DNA from: Tritrichomonas foetus
Taxonomy: Eukaryota > Parabasalia > Tritrichomonadida > Tritrichomonadidae
Assembly (NCBI GenBank): GCA_001839685.1
Contig: MLAK01000593.1
Span: forward strand, 246,378-310,377
Length of the DNA: 64,000 nucleotides
Direction: 5' to 3'
This document shows positions 56,901 to 64,000 of the stretch, one piece after another; position 1 is the first letter of the stretch, and every line of letters starts with the position of its first letter. The translations under genes and the position numbers were made by a program. Below the pieces are notes generated by a model. The model searched no databases and was not told where the DNA came from. It saw nothing but the letters and a program-made list of their open reading frames with translations.

Positions 56901-57594
56901 CGATGGATTTTGTCAATACCAAGATAACATCATAGCTAGCACTAATAGTGACCCTACTGCAAATATTGGTGGAGGTGGAAACTTGGGCTGTTTTGAGTTA
57001 TTTACAAAAACAGCTTCTTCAATCTTTATTGTTTTCGCTGATAGATTCGTGACACAAAAGACTCAAAGCACAGCTGTTTTGATGAGCATTGCTGACAAAC
57101 TTCTTGAATGGCTCAGGAAAATGGCAATCAGTAATTCGAACATTTCAAATGCAAACTCGAATACTAATTCAACTGGTGGTCCCGCCAGTGATTCCACCAC
57201 TACCAGTGGTGATGGAAGTGTGATTGGTGCAACAAGAATTGAAAATCGATCAACTGATACTTTTGTCCTTGATGCGTTTAATTTCATCGTCATGAAGACA
57301 TCATTTTTGAAGCTTGATTTATGCATATACTTCCATGAGCATATTGCAACAATGCTTGAGCAGCTTCCACAAGAGCTCAGAAAATTTGTAATCGTAAACC
57401 AGCCAATGCAAAGATTTTCACCTGTACCAGATCCCCTCTATTTTGATGTTACACCACCGACTGTAGAAGATCCAACAGCATCTCTATCTTTCACAGGCTT
57501 CATGGATGATAGTGGACCTGGAATTCCACAACAGCCTATTGGAGAAGCAGATAATGACTTCGATGACCCATTCTCGTGGCTTGAAAGTTATTAG
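53917..57594 (+). CDS. MED12: Mediator subunit MED12-like protein
   Basis: A 1225-residue, mostly helical protein. Residues 70-145 resemble the conserved Med12 domain: RGSISLFLSNLADTSIHLYS corresponds to the R.S.I..W..DLA...PL..L stretch. LPDLLSHCTQFRIAPDRAAW corresponds to the segment ending in RAAW of MED12. HLAKFAYALYKRNLVNHTDI then matches the helical block that ends in the 'DGMLDRHEFL' region. MED12 belongs to the CDK8 kinase module of Mediator and controls transcription. It is shorter than animal MED12 (about 2170), lacks the Gln-rich tail, and ends in an acidic FDDPFSWLESY. Low-complexity Asn/Ser insertions occur near residues 375-395, 755-775 and 1075-1100. The match is from memory of the family and is moderate. 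Confidence 0.55.
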   Translation: MNDLISRFALEPYITPIPRETTGDYIPDATLDTLFPDLSMKPSEFGDLSQLLEAAEANLPIIYGLQSEKLSQPIPSDIDRGSISLFLSNLADTSIHLYSLCPVQKIDLLELPDLLSHCTQFRIAPDRAAWAVHFLVKKKKISEETLTAAFKQLLKPNDALASSKQEINTSHLAKFAYALYKRNLVNHTDIILTLIEALPPRCMSIFQNEIIQNFSLLYRVLDCNKKLQYKELLSIDLQTTRSQLVQLAFQDFPISNFVKDLQTDETDQRIKKLYDSLQPSRLTYFTDYRNLIFGSFPLLDSNVLAAHLSNRLVYATDDEKQELALFMCKSVLWFNSKDEAVAATIASLIKKLVPKFQVEEFFDLLLDLEINSEKYLNASSSSNNFYSDNQPNAYSTETNSNSKCKIIPKFKYLFYELQYQNLFTFSRFLYYIKTRGYKMNNKETLGYLISNLPSLDRSLRILNEIMGMLSVLIPDNNFDNQIREIGLNIIDKIDLVSKLPYIFKFQLALYLINQSQCEFSKMCTILQKLECLNLITILFNKQKPAKFIVYDVLFIEQTISCFISHDLLESVASIALNDNPNFEIAKFLTKYLKESEDNKIPTGLSKYKSQLSVKKQEKNATVNQKNIQKLMMKYSHLCSLHIFDCFYDVKTESDFGRVFCFFLKDLLTFPRLTYPMLLEFFIDFCEHQCITRGSYQFIRCFLQTVIENQELVKNENSNSQTVIINFLTHLFKAGFIRPFAYLHLVLSPKSRKYTSNSNSNSNPSSNSSNFNNNSRGSGISEPLITLFFKILDEHPNSFPVDSILNEKVIKNFTDLALFEQFLNKLRQFPTPIITESLRISLSKDVPSAVGAAYYSLLPFGLQTLDFNDAFEYFSENVDRTTSTFWTLWLRDKVCYNAGFPVTPKQVDKATLQDHIVQLCNCFSNLILSCDQNNEKLQIYLNCWTLLCSDDAIVVHVSKQVSNNIRNGKFTLRPMFIEYIQPIIHACSEVILEQICDGFCQYQDNIIASTNSDPTANIGGGGNLGCFELFTKTASSIFIVFADRFVTQKTQSTAVLMSIADKLLEWLRKMAISNSNISNANSNTNSTGGPASDSTTTSGDGSVIGATRIENRSTDTFVLDAFNFIVMKTSFLKLDLCIYFHEHIATMLEQLPQELRKFVIVNQPMQRFSPVPDPLYFDVTPPTVEDPTASLSFTGFMDDSGPGIPQQPIGEADNDFDDPFSWLESY

Positions 57595-57832
57595 ATGGCT
57601 GTTTCATACCTTTTTGATTTGTTTAGAGTATATATTATTAATAAAGTGTTTTTAAATACAAACTCTTTTTGCCTCTGTATTTTCATATTAATGATAAAGA
57701 TTTTTTTTTCCCATTTATGAATGAAGAGAAAGAGTTCAATGAAACAGCTTAGCTTCAAGAATGATAAAAATGAATGGAATAAAATGAAAAATAGAGAGAA
57801 TGAAAATGAAAAATAAATTCCTCTTTAATCAC
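57595..57832. other. Convergent intergenic region
   Basis: A 238-bp tail-to-tail spacer between the MED12-like and clathrin genes. No array or element is seen. Confidence 0.6.
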
Positions 57833-60800
57833 TTAGAATGGTGGGAACTGTGGTGGTGGGAAGTTTCCGAATCCTCCAGCAGATCCGGCTTGTGGTGGGA
57901 ATCCGCCCATTGGTGCACCCATTCCTCCCATTGGTCCTGGTGCGAAAGCGTTGGCGCTTCCTGGCATTGGTTGTGGTGGCATTGAGTTGAAGCCTGCAGC
58001 GTCACCTGGGAATCCTGCATCTGGGAATGGTGATGCAGCATATCCTGTTCCTTGTTGTGATGCTGTAACAGCGATGGCAGTAGCTGTTTGAGCAATTTCT
58101 TTAGTTTCGTCGACCTTTTGGTCTGTTTGTTCGAGTTGGGCGCTGATCTTGGCGATTGTGGCGTTTTGTTCGCGCATGTTTTGGATGAGGTATGGCATGG
58201 CGAAATCGATGGCATTGTTTCTCCATGCGAGTTCAAGGATAACGTCTGGTTGGACAAGGTCATAGCAGACGTATGTGGCGGCAGCGAAGCATTCGAAGAG
58301 CTTCTCTTGGCAGAAGAATTTGAGGAGTGGATCAACAACATCGGATGAGCGTGATTGGGCGGCTGTTTCGATGCAGTCTCCATAAAGACTGTCCTTCTTG
58401 GAGAGGTTGATAGCATCGTTCCAGCGTTGTTGCTTGCGGTAGATGTATGATGAGATACGGCGGAATTCGAGGCATTCGTGGTTTTCAAGTGAACGGGCAA
58501 GGTTGATGGCCTCATAGAGGTCATGGTGGTCGATTGATTGTCTGAGTGATTCATAGTCGCCATCTTCGATGTAGAGGGAGTTGAGAGCTTCGTTGACAGC
58601 TTGGACGTTGTTGGCTTGGATGGAAGCAAGCCATGTCTTGATGAGTTGGAGATTGTTTGTGCGCTTGAAGATGTCAACAACGCGGGAGGCATCAACCTTT
58701 GAACCGACTGTAGAAAGAAGGTCGTTAAGTTCAAGTGGATCGTATTGGAGATAGAAGTTGAGTGAGCGGTAGATGATGTCAGCGTTGGAGACTTGGGCGA
58801 TTGTGTCCTTGAAGTATTGGTGGCGCCAACAGACAGCTGGGTGATCCATCATTGTGAGAACAGCATTGTCGAATTCGTTGTACTTGTCGTAGGCGTATGT
58901 AAGTTCGTTCCAAAGGTGCATGGCATTGAGTTGCTTGATGACCTTGAAGAGAGCAATACGTTGGTAGTAGGCCTTAAGGTGTTCCATAACCTTTTCTGGT
59001 TGGTGCTTGGCGTAGAGAACGGCAAGTTCAGTGAAGATACCTCCGTGAGCACGTTCGAGGGACATGGCAGCTTCGAGGAGTTGGATGATTTGTTCGAAGT
59101 ATCCAAGGTTTTCGTAGAGGGAGATGACATCAAGAATGAGGTCAGCTTCGACAACAACTTGGAGACCAGCGGATTGGGCAACCTTGAATTCGCCAGCGAG
59201 AACGCAAGCCTTGTTGACGGCCTTCCAGGCTGATGATGTACCGGCCTTGCGGGCGGCTTCGATGGCTGCTTGGAATTCCTGGAGTTCGAGGAGGGTTTCG
59301 GTAAGGCGTGTGAAGTCCTTGATGGATGTGTAGAGGATCTTGGCGGCCTTGAAGAGTTGATCGTCAAAGCATCTGTCGGCGACTTCCTTTTCTCTGGCTG
59401 AGTTTGGTGATGATGTGAGTTCTTCAAGTTCAGCAAGCATGTCTGTCTTGGCATAGGCGTAGCAAAGTTCTGTTTCGATGATTGGGTCGCGGTTGTTGAT
59501 TTGGCGAGCAAGTGAAAGGTATGAAACGAGAGCCTTGAATTCACTTTGTGATTCGGCGCATTGGATAACAGCGTTGTATTCCTTGGTATCCTTGGCCTTG
59601 ATGAATGAGTCGATAGCATCGACGATGAAGCCGCCAGAGAGTTGAGCGCGTGCAACTTCGCCCCAAACAGCTGGTTCATCACAGTGTTGGGCCCAGTCAG
59701 AAGCAGCTTGGATGTTGTTGTTGTAGATGAGCATGACACGGACTGCTTCAACATTCTGGCCGAACTTCTTGAAGGCAGCGATGGCTTCATCATAAAGTTG
59801 GGCTTGGATGAGGTGTTCACAAATCTTGTCCCATGTGTAATCGTTAAGACGTGTGACGTATGTCATAACGCGGGATGTGTCGGATTTGATGGCTGTGATG
59901 ATGAGGAGGTTTTGGAGGGAAACGTTGTTTTGGAATTGTGGTGATTCCATAACGACCTTTTCGAGGAGGCCAAGAAGTTGTGTTGGGATTTGGGCTTCGA
60001 TGAAGGCCTTAACGGTTTGTGAAACCTTGTCTGGGTCATCACATTCTGGAAGGGCTGTTGAGATAACAGCATCAACGACAAGCTTCATGTGCTCGTTGTC
60101 TGGTGAGAGGACGCGAGCCCAAAGTTCTGGTGATTGACGAGCAACGCAGTATCTGGCTTGTTCCTTGTAGAGTTGGTGTTGGTTTGTGAGTTCGATGAGT
60201 TCGTCATCACAGTTGCCTTTGGCGAAAGCGAGGCAAGCAAGGTGAGCATCACGCTTGGCAAGGATTTCACCGACAAACTTAGGATCATAGTATTGGTTTT
60301 CACGGAGGGCCTTTTCACCGTTTCTGTTGGAAAGAACGGCGAGGAGGACAAGACCGTTGTTTGTGGCTGAGTCAGTTGCACCTGATTGGGCACGGCCATA
60401 GAGGATTGGCTCAAGGAGCTTAATACGTTCACGCTTCATTGTTTGTGTGATAAGATCATCAATTGGAGCTGTGTGTTGGACACTGTTGAGGAGCTTGGTG
60501 ATGTAGTCTTGTGGTGCTTCGATATCGATAAGAGCACCAATGACACGGCCAGCCATTGATGGGTTGAACTTTTGAACGTATGTTTCGAGTTCACGTGTGT
60601 AGGACTTCTTGTAAAGGAACTTGGTGAGATCTTCAACAAATTCGAATCTGTTGCAAAGAACGATGAGTGGGATCTTGTCTGGAAGGTCTTGTTGGATGAG
60701 GTAATCACGAACACGTTCGGCTTGAAGGTGCTCTGATTCATTGCACATACGTTCGACTTCTTGGAAGTTACCGAGCTTGGCGGCGGCTTCGATGTAGCGG

Positions 60801-62962
60801 AAGTGGATGTCTGGGTCTGGGCATGTGTTAACAACTTGAGCGAGGAAGTAGTAGATACCATCGCTTGAGTTAGTTTCGTGGAAGAGATTGATAAGATTAT
60901 CAATTCCGAGTTTCTCCCAGTATGTTCCTGCAATGTAAACGACGAGTTGAACATTAGCGCGTGGGTTGCTAATGAGAAGCTCGCGGAGACAGTCGATAGA
61001 CCATTCTGGGCTCATGTTATCGAAGTATTGAACGAGGAAGTCCTGGGAGATTGATTGTGTGTTAACAATGCAACGCTTGATGGATGGAAGATCAGTGTAG
61101 TGCTCAAGGGCGCGTTGGAAGTTTCCAGCACGTTCGCAGAGAGCGGCAACACGTTGACGGTCATAGAATGTGAAGCTGTTGCGTGTGAAGAGTTCTTCAG
61201 CAATCTTTGGTGCGTTGTTAAGAGCAATTTCGAAGAGAAGTGTTTGAAGGTCAGAGTCTTCTTCGCGATCTTGTGTGAGAACATCGATAAGGAAGCCTGT
61301 TGCTGGCTTGACGAGTTGGAATTGAAGGAGCATTTGAACAAGTGGCTTTGGATCAACGATTGGTTGGCCGTTGTTGGCGATGTGAGAAAGGACTGGGTCG
61401 AGTTTCTCTGGTGATTGACGAGCAACGATTGTGGCTACTTGCATCCAGTTTGGAGTGTAGGCAAACTTCTGGCAGTAAGCTTGGAGTTTGTCGAACATTC
61501 CAAGTTCGGCGAATGAAGCGACGATCTTTGGAGAAACGTTAGCACGGAGGTAGATGGCTAAGGCGATTCTTGGATCTGGCTTGCAAAGGTCACCAAGTTC
61601 TTCTGTTGGTGTAAGTTTGTCTTCTTTGATCCACTTTTCGATGAGTGTTGTCTTGTTTTGGCTCATGACGATTCTGCAAAGTTCGATTGATTCGATATCG
61701 TTAAGCTTTGTAGAGTCGAGGAGTGTTGAGAAGTATTGGAGGACTGGTGGTGGTCCGCCTGACATGTTTGGAAGGCGTTGAAGCTTGGCGATTGTGGCTT
61801 GGTTACGAAGAGCACCTCCTGGGGAGTTGGCAGCAAGGCGAGCTGCTTCTGTGAAGTTACCCATTTGGAGGAGTTGGTCGAATTGTTGGTTCATGAAATC
61901 GCCAGAGATTTGGAGACCTGCAGCTGCAGCAACCTTTCCAGCAGCTTGTGGGTTAGCGCGCCTTGTGGCGATGAAATCAACAATTAAAGCGTTGTTGATG
62001 CCAAATTTGGCCATACGTCCTTCTCTTGAGAGAGCGATAACGCCGCCATCACGTGCAAGAGCTGCATGTGTGAATGGAACTTGAGAAACACGAGCTGATA
62101 AGTAAACAAATGGTGTTTCGATTTCAACAAGGTAAAGGTAACCATGTTTTGTGAAGAGGAAGCCAGTGCTGTAGTGTGATGAAATGATGAGTTGAAGTGG
62201 AAGATCGTCTTGGGCATCTTGGGCCATTGGAATATCAACAAACTTCTTTCCGAATTGTTGAGCAGCTGGTGTGGCTCCAAGTGGGAAGACGTTCATGCGC
62301 ATAACGCCATTAGCCTTTGAGGCAAAGACAAGGAGTGGAAGTGGGCCAACGTTAGCAAATGAAGCAGCGAAAGTATCATCAATAACTTGTGAGACGTTTC
62401 TTTCACGGGAGAAGAGTTGGACCTTTCCGACTGTTTGGTCTCCTTCACGGACGATTGCGGAAACAGCGAGCCATTGCTGGTCGTGTGAAACAGAATAGTT
62501 CATGATTGAACCAGAGGCAAGTTGTCCTTGGAGTGGGAAGATAGCAACTGGATTTGATTGTGAGGAGAGTGTCCAGTGATAAACAGAACCACCAGCAACG
62601 AATGCAAGTGTATCTTCATCTGTCCACTTCCAATAGTTGACGACTTGACCTTCTGGGAGTTGGAAGGACTTTAGACGTTGGCGCTGGTTAAGATCGAAGA
62701 CTTGGAGGACAGATGCACCTCTTAAAGCAATGATGTTGCGAGATGGGTGCATAACAGCTGTATCGGCCTTCATCTTGTGCTTTGTAACGTTGTTGTTAGC
62801 TTGGAGGTCAACGATAACGACGAATGAATCTGTTTCTGTGACTTCACGGATACACAAGTATTTGTCCTGTGAAAGAGCAGTGTTGGAAATGTTGGCAAAT
62901 TGGGGATCGACACCAATCTTCTGGAAGGTTAAAACTTCCGTGGTTGTAATAGGGACTGCCAT
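57833..62962 (-). CDS. CHC: Clathrin heavy chain
   Basis: A 1709-residue protein, the usual clathrin heavy-chain size (about 1675). The N-terminal beta-propeller (about residues 1-330) begins MAVPITTTEVLTFQKIGVDP. Seven clathrin heavy-chain repeats form the leg (about 540-1550). The trimerisation hub contains DLVQPDVILELAWRNNAIDF, closely matching other clathrins. The C-terminal 70 residues are Gly/Pro/Met-rich (GMGAPMGGFPPQ), longer than in animals. The protein forms triskelia that coat vesicles at the plasma membrane and Golgi/endosomes. Codons ending in C or G are favoured, unlike most neighbours, which is why many long spurious frames occur on the opposite strand. Upstream, GACTTTTT and ATTTCGATG fit the window's promoter patterns. 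Confidence 0.97.
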   Translation of the reverse strand: MAVPITTTEVLTFQKIGVDPQFANISNTALSQDKYLCIREVTETDSFVVIVDLQANNNVTKHKMKADTAVMHPSRNIIALRGASVLQVFDLNQRQRLKSFQLPEGQVVNYWKWTDEDTLAFVAGGSVYHWTLSSQSNPVAIFPLQGQLASGSIMNYSVSHDQQWLAVSAIVREGDQTVGKVQLFSRERNVSQVIDDTFAASFANVGPLPLLVFASKANGVMRMNVFPLGATPAAQQFGKKFVDIPMAQDAQDDLPLQLIISSHYSTGFLFTKHGYLYLVEIETPFVYLSARVSQVPFTHAALARDGGVIALSREGRMAKFGINNALIVDFIATRRANPQAAGKVAAAAGLQISGDFMNQQFDQLLQMGNFTEAARLAANSPGGALRNQATIAKLQRLPNMSGGPPPVLQYFSTLLDSTKLNDIESIELCRIVMSQNKTTLIEKWIKEDKLTPTEELGDLCKPDPRIALAIYLRANVSPKIVASFAELGMFDKLQAYCQKFAYTPNWMQVATIVARQSPEKLDPVLSHIANNGQPIVDPKPLVQMLLQFQLVKPATGFLIDVLTQDREEDSDLQTLLFEIALNNAPKIAEELFTRNSFTFYDRQRVAALCERAGNFQRALEHYTDLPSIKRCIVNTQSISQDFLVQYFDNMSPEWSIDCLRELLISNPRANVQLVVYIAGTYWEKLGIDNLINLFHETNSSDGIYYFLAQVVNTCPDPDIHFRYIEAAAKLGNFQEVERMCNESEHLQAERVRDYLIQQDLPDKIPLIVLCNRFEFVEDLTKFLYKKSYTRELETYVQKFNPSMAGRVIGALIDIEAPQDYITKLLNSVQHTAPIDDLITQTMKRERIKLLEPILYGRAQSGATDSATNNGLVLLAVLSNRNGEKALRENQYYDPKFVGEILAKRDAHLACLAFAKGNCDDELIELTNQHQLYKEQARYCVARQSPELWARVLSPDNEHMKLVVDAVISTALPECDDPDKVSQTVKAFIEAQIPTQLLGLLEKVVMESPQFQNNVSLQNLLIITAIKSDTSRVMTYVTRLNDYTWDKICEHLIQAQLYDEAIAAFKKFGQNVEAVRVMLIYNNNIQAASDWAQHCDEPAVWGEVARAQLSGGFIVDAIDSFIKAKDTKEYNAVIQCAESQSEFKALVSYLSLARQINNRDPIIETELCYAYAKTDMLAELEELTSSPNSAREKEVADRCFDDQLFKAAKILYTSIKDFTRLTETLLELQEFQAAIEAARKAGTSSAWKAVNKACVLAGEFKVAQSAGLQVVVEADLILDVISLYENLGYFEQIIQLLEAAMSLERAHGGIFTELAVLYAKHQPEKVMEHLKAYYQRIALFKVIKQLNAMHLWNELTYAYDKYNEFDNAVLTMMDHPAVCWRHQYFKDTIAQVSNADIIYRSLNFYLQYDPLELNDLLSTVGSKVDASRVVDIFKRTNNLQLIKTWLASIQANNVQAVNEALNSLYIEDGDYESLRQSIDHHDLYEAINLARSLENHECLEFRRISSYIYRKQQRWNDAINLSKKDSLYGDCIETAAQSRSSDVVDPLLKFFCQEKLFECFAAATYVCYDLVQPDVILELAWRNNAIDFAMPYLIQNMREQNATIAKISAQLEQTDQKVDETKEIAQTATAIAVTASQQGTGYAASPFPDAGFPGDAAGFNSMPPQPMPGSANAFAPGPMGGMGAPMGGFPPQAGSAGGFGNFPPPQFPPF

Positions 62963-64000
62963 CGAAATAAAAATAAAGTGAACGGCGGTTTATGTGAAAA
63001 ATTATCAGATTTGACTTTTTCAAAGACACTTCATTTCGATGGCAGTTGGTCAATTATTCATTTATCAAAATCTTATGTAAACTATTTAAATTATGATGTA
63101 AATCATACAAAAAAAAGTCACTTTTTACCGGGTTTTCTTTTTTTCAGCACCTTCACTTAACTACGATGTCACTTTTTGTATCAAATTTGAAGGTTTTTCG
63201 ATTACTTTTCCATTTTCATAGAAAAGACAGTCAATTAGCCTTTTTTGCGAGTGCAAAAAAGCAGCCAAGTGTCATCATCTATCCAGCTAAATGCACTTTG
63301 ACTCCAAATTCGTTGCTTAACGTTAACGCAACAATAATATATATTTCCATTTTTTCATAACTTTCCTATATCTAATCTTAGCAGTTTATCTAAATAGTTT
63401 GACTATGTTCTGTTTCAAGGAGTGTGAAAAAAGATCTTTTCTTCAGAATATTGGTCTAAATTACTAAAAAAACTTGCTAATTAGAAATGTCTATTCATTG
63501 TTGCTTTTTCTCATAATTGTGGAGTAAAAAGATGCAATTAACGATAAATAAAATATCATACTATGTGAATAATTTCACATTCACATCAATGTCAAAGTTT
63601 GAATTTATGATTGAGCCCAAGACCATTGAATAGTAATGGATGATCATACAGAAGCACAATAATATCAGCGCATAATGCCCGTATAAGATGTATCAGACAA
63701 TTTCTATTCTCTCGTAAGGCTTTGTGAATTTCACATTTCCATATTTTGACTTCATATCCTTTCTGTGTACTAAATGAATTGGCATGAAATTTTGACATTC
63801 CTTTTTCCGCCTTTGCCAAGAAAAACTTTTTGTGTTATTTCACGCATGACATAAATTTGCGCGGTAAAATTACTTNTCTCAATTTCTCCAAGGCAAANCA
63901 AGCAGGGGATTCTAATTCTGGTGAAGGATTAAAATCCGTTCCGACCTGCCTGTAATGAAGGGGAGATTTTGACGAGGGGTCACGTGTTTTGGGAGTCATG
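62963..64000. other. Gene-poor end of the window with ambiguous bases
   Basis: The clathrin promoter occupies the first 100 bases. Further right I see only short frames. N bases occur at 63876 and 63898, and the last 130 bases are richer in G and C than other spacers (GCGCGG, CCGTTCCGACCTGCC), which may mark the edge of a repeat or of an assembly contig. Confidence 0.5.
63592..63798 (-). CDS. Possible short ORF or gene fragment
   Basis: From an ATG at 63798, 68 residues with fairly even composition (MSKFHANSFSTQKGYEVKIW, HLIRALCADIIVLLYDH). The frame is open 7 codons upstream from a TTG. I recognise no family. It could be a fragment of a repeat-associated gene near the window edge, or chance. 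Confidence 0.2.
   Translation of the reverse strand: MSKFHANSFSTQKGYEVKIWKCEIHKALRENRNCLIHLIRALCADIIVLLYDHPLLFNGLGLNHKFKL

Noticed and set aside
57829..62500. Many long frames antisense or out of frame to clathrin (for example 57829-58734 and 58849-59820)
   Set aside because: They are shadows caused by the biased codon use of the clathrin gene, with low-complexity Ser/Thr/Pro-rich or Val/Asp-rich products.

Overview
The window reads as nuclear DNA of a flagellated protist of the parabasalid (trichomonad) group, possibly Tritrichomonas or Trichomonas. It is strongly AT-rich. Genes are mostly uninterrupted and closely packed on both strands. The one clearly interrupted gene carries the trichomonad splice motifs, GTATGT at the 5' side and ACTAAC...CAG at the 3' side. 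Gene content is eukaryotic: three Rab GTPases, TOR kinase, clathrin heavy chain, an actin-related protein, a tubulin ligase-like enzyme, R2R3-Myb and an XRCC3-type RecA protein. There is no sign of a prokaryotic replicon, rRNA or tRNA gene, CRISPR array or intact transposon. The species is inferred, not proven.

Layout. 1-2032 is gene-poor. 2033-6780 holds a Myb factor, a four-helix membrane protein divergent from a secretory glycosyltransferase-like protein, and a Rab5-like GTPase. 6781-8410 is gene-poor. 8411-19651 holds a Ser/Thr kinase, an XRCC3-like recombinase and a 6.8-kb TOR kinase. 19652-30238 holds Rab7, a degenerate EF-hand-like protein, a small hypothetical, a probably myristoylated helical-repeat protein, a third Rab, a multi-exon ankyrin gene and a long coiled-coil protein. 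30874-41924 holds an LRR/coiled-coil protein, small membrane proteins, a thioredoxin-like ER protein, a fringe-like glycosyltransferase, a TPR/tail-anchored protein and a pseudokinase. 42170-52035 holds a decayed gene, a small basic protein, a PCI protein (CSN1/RPN7-like), a TTLL enzyme, a TBC protein and a coiled-coil protein. 52339-62962 holds an actin-related protein, a MED12-like Mediator subunit and clathrin heavy chain. The last kilobase is gene-poor and contains ambiguous bases.

Membrane traffic (three Rabs, a TBC protein, clathrin, two glycosyltransferase-like proteins, a thioredoxin-like ER protein) and signalling (TOR, kinase, pseudokinase) dominate. The genes are single transcription units with individual promoters, and I see no operons.

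The most interesting points are: (1) an ankyrin gene whose frame is restored exactly by two very short introns of 26 and 25 nt, one 171-nt intron and a 12-nt micro-exon; (2) a family of three roughly 105-bp elements with terminal inverted repeats, each just downstream of a stop codon; (3) four short-unit minisatellites, all 3' of genes; (4) a shared 9-mer, TAAACGTTC, immediately upstream of three start codons; and (5) active-site losses in a kinase, a TBC protein, an actin-related protein and a Rab, plus a TOR FRB substitution predicted to reduce rapamycin binding. Several start codons differ from the longest open frame because those frames open with TTG or GTG. I chose the first plausible ATG.
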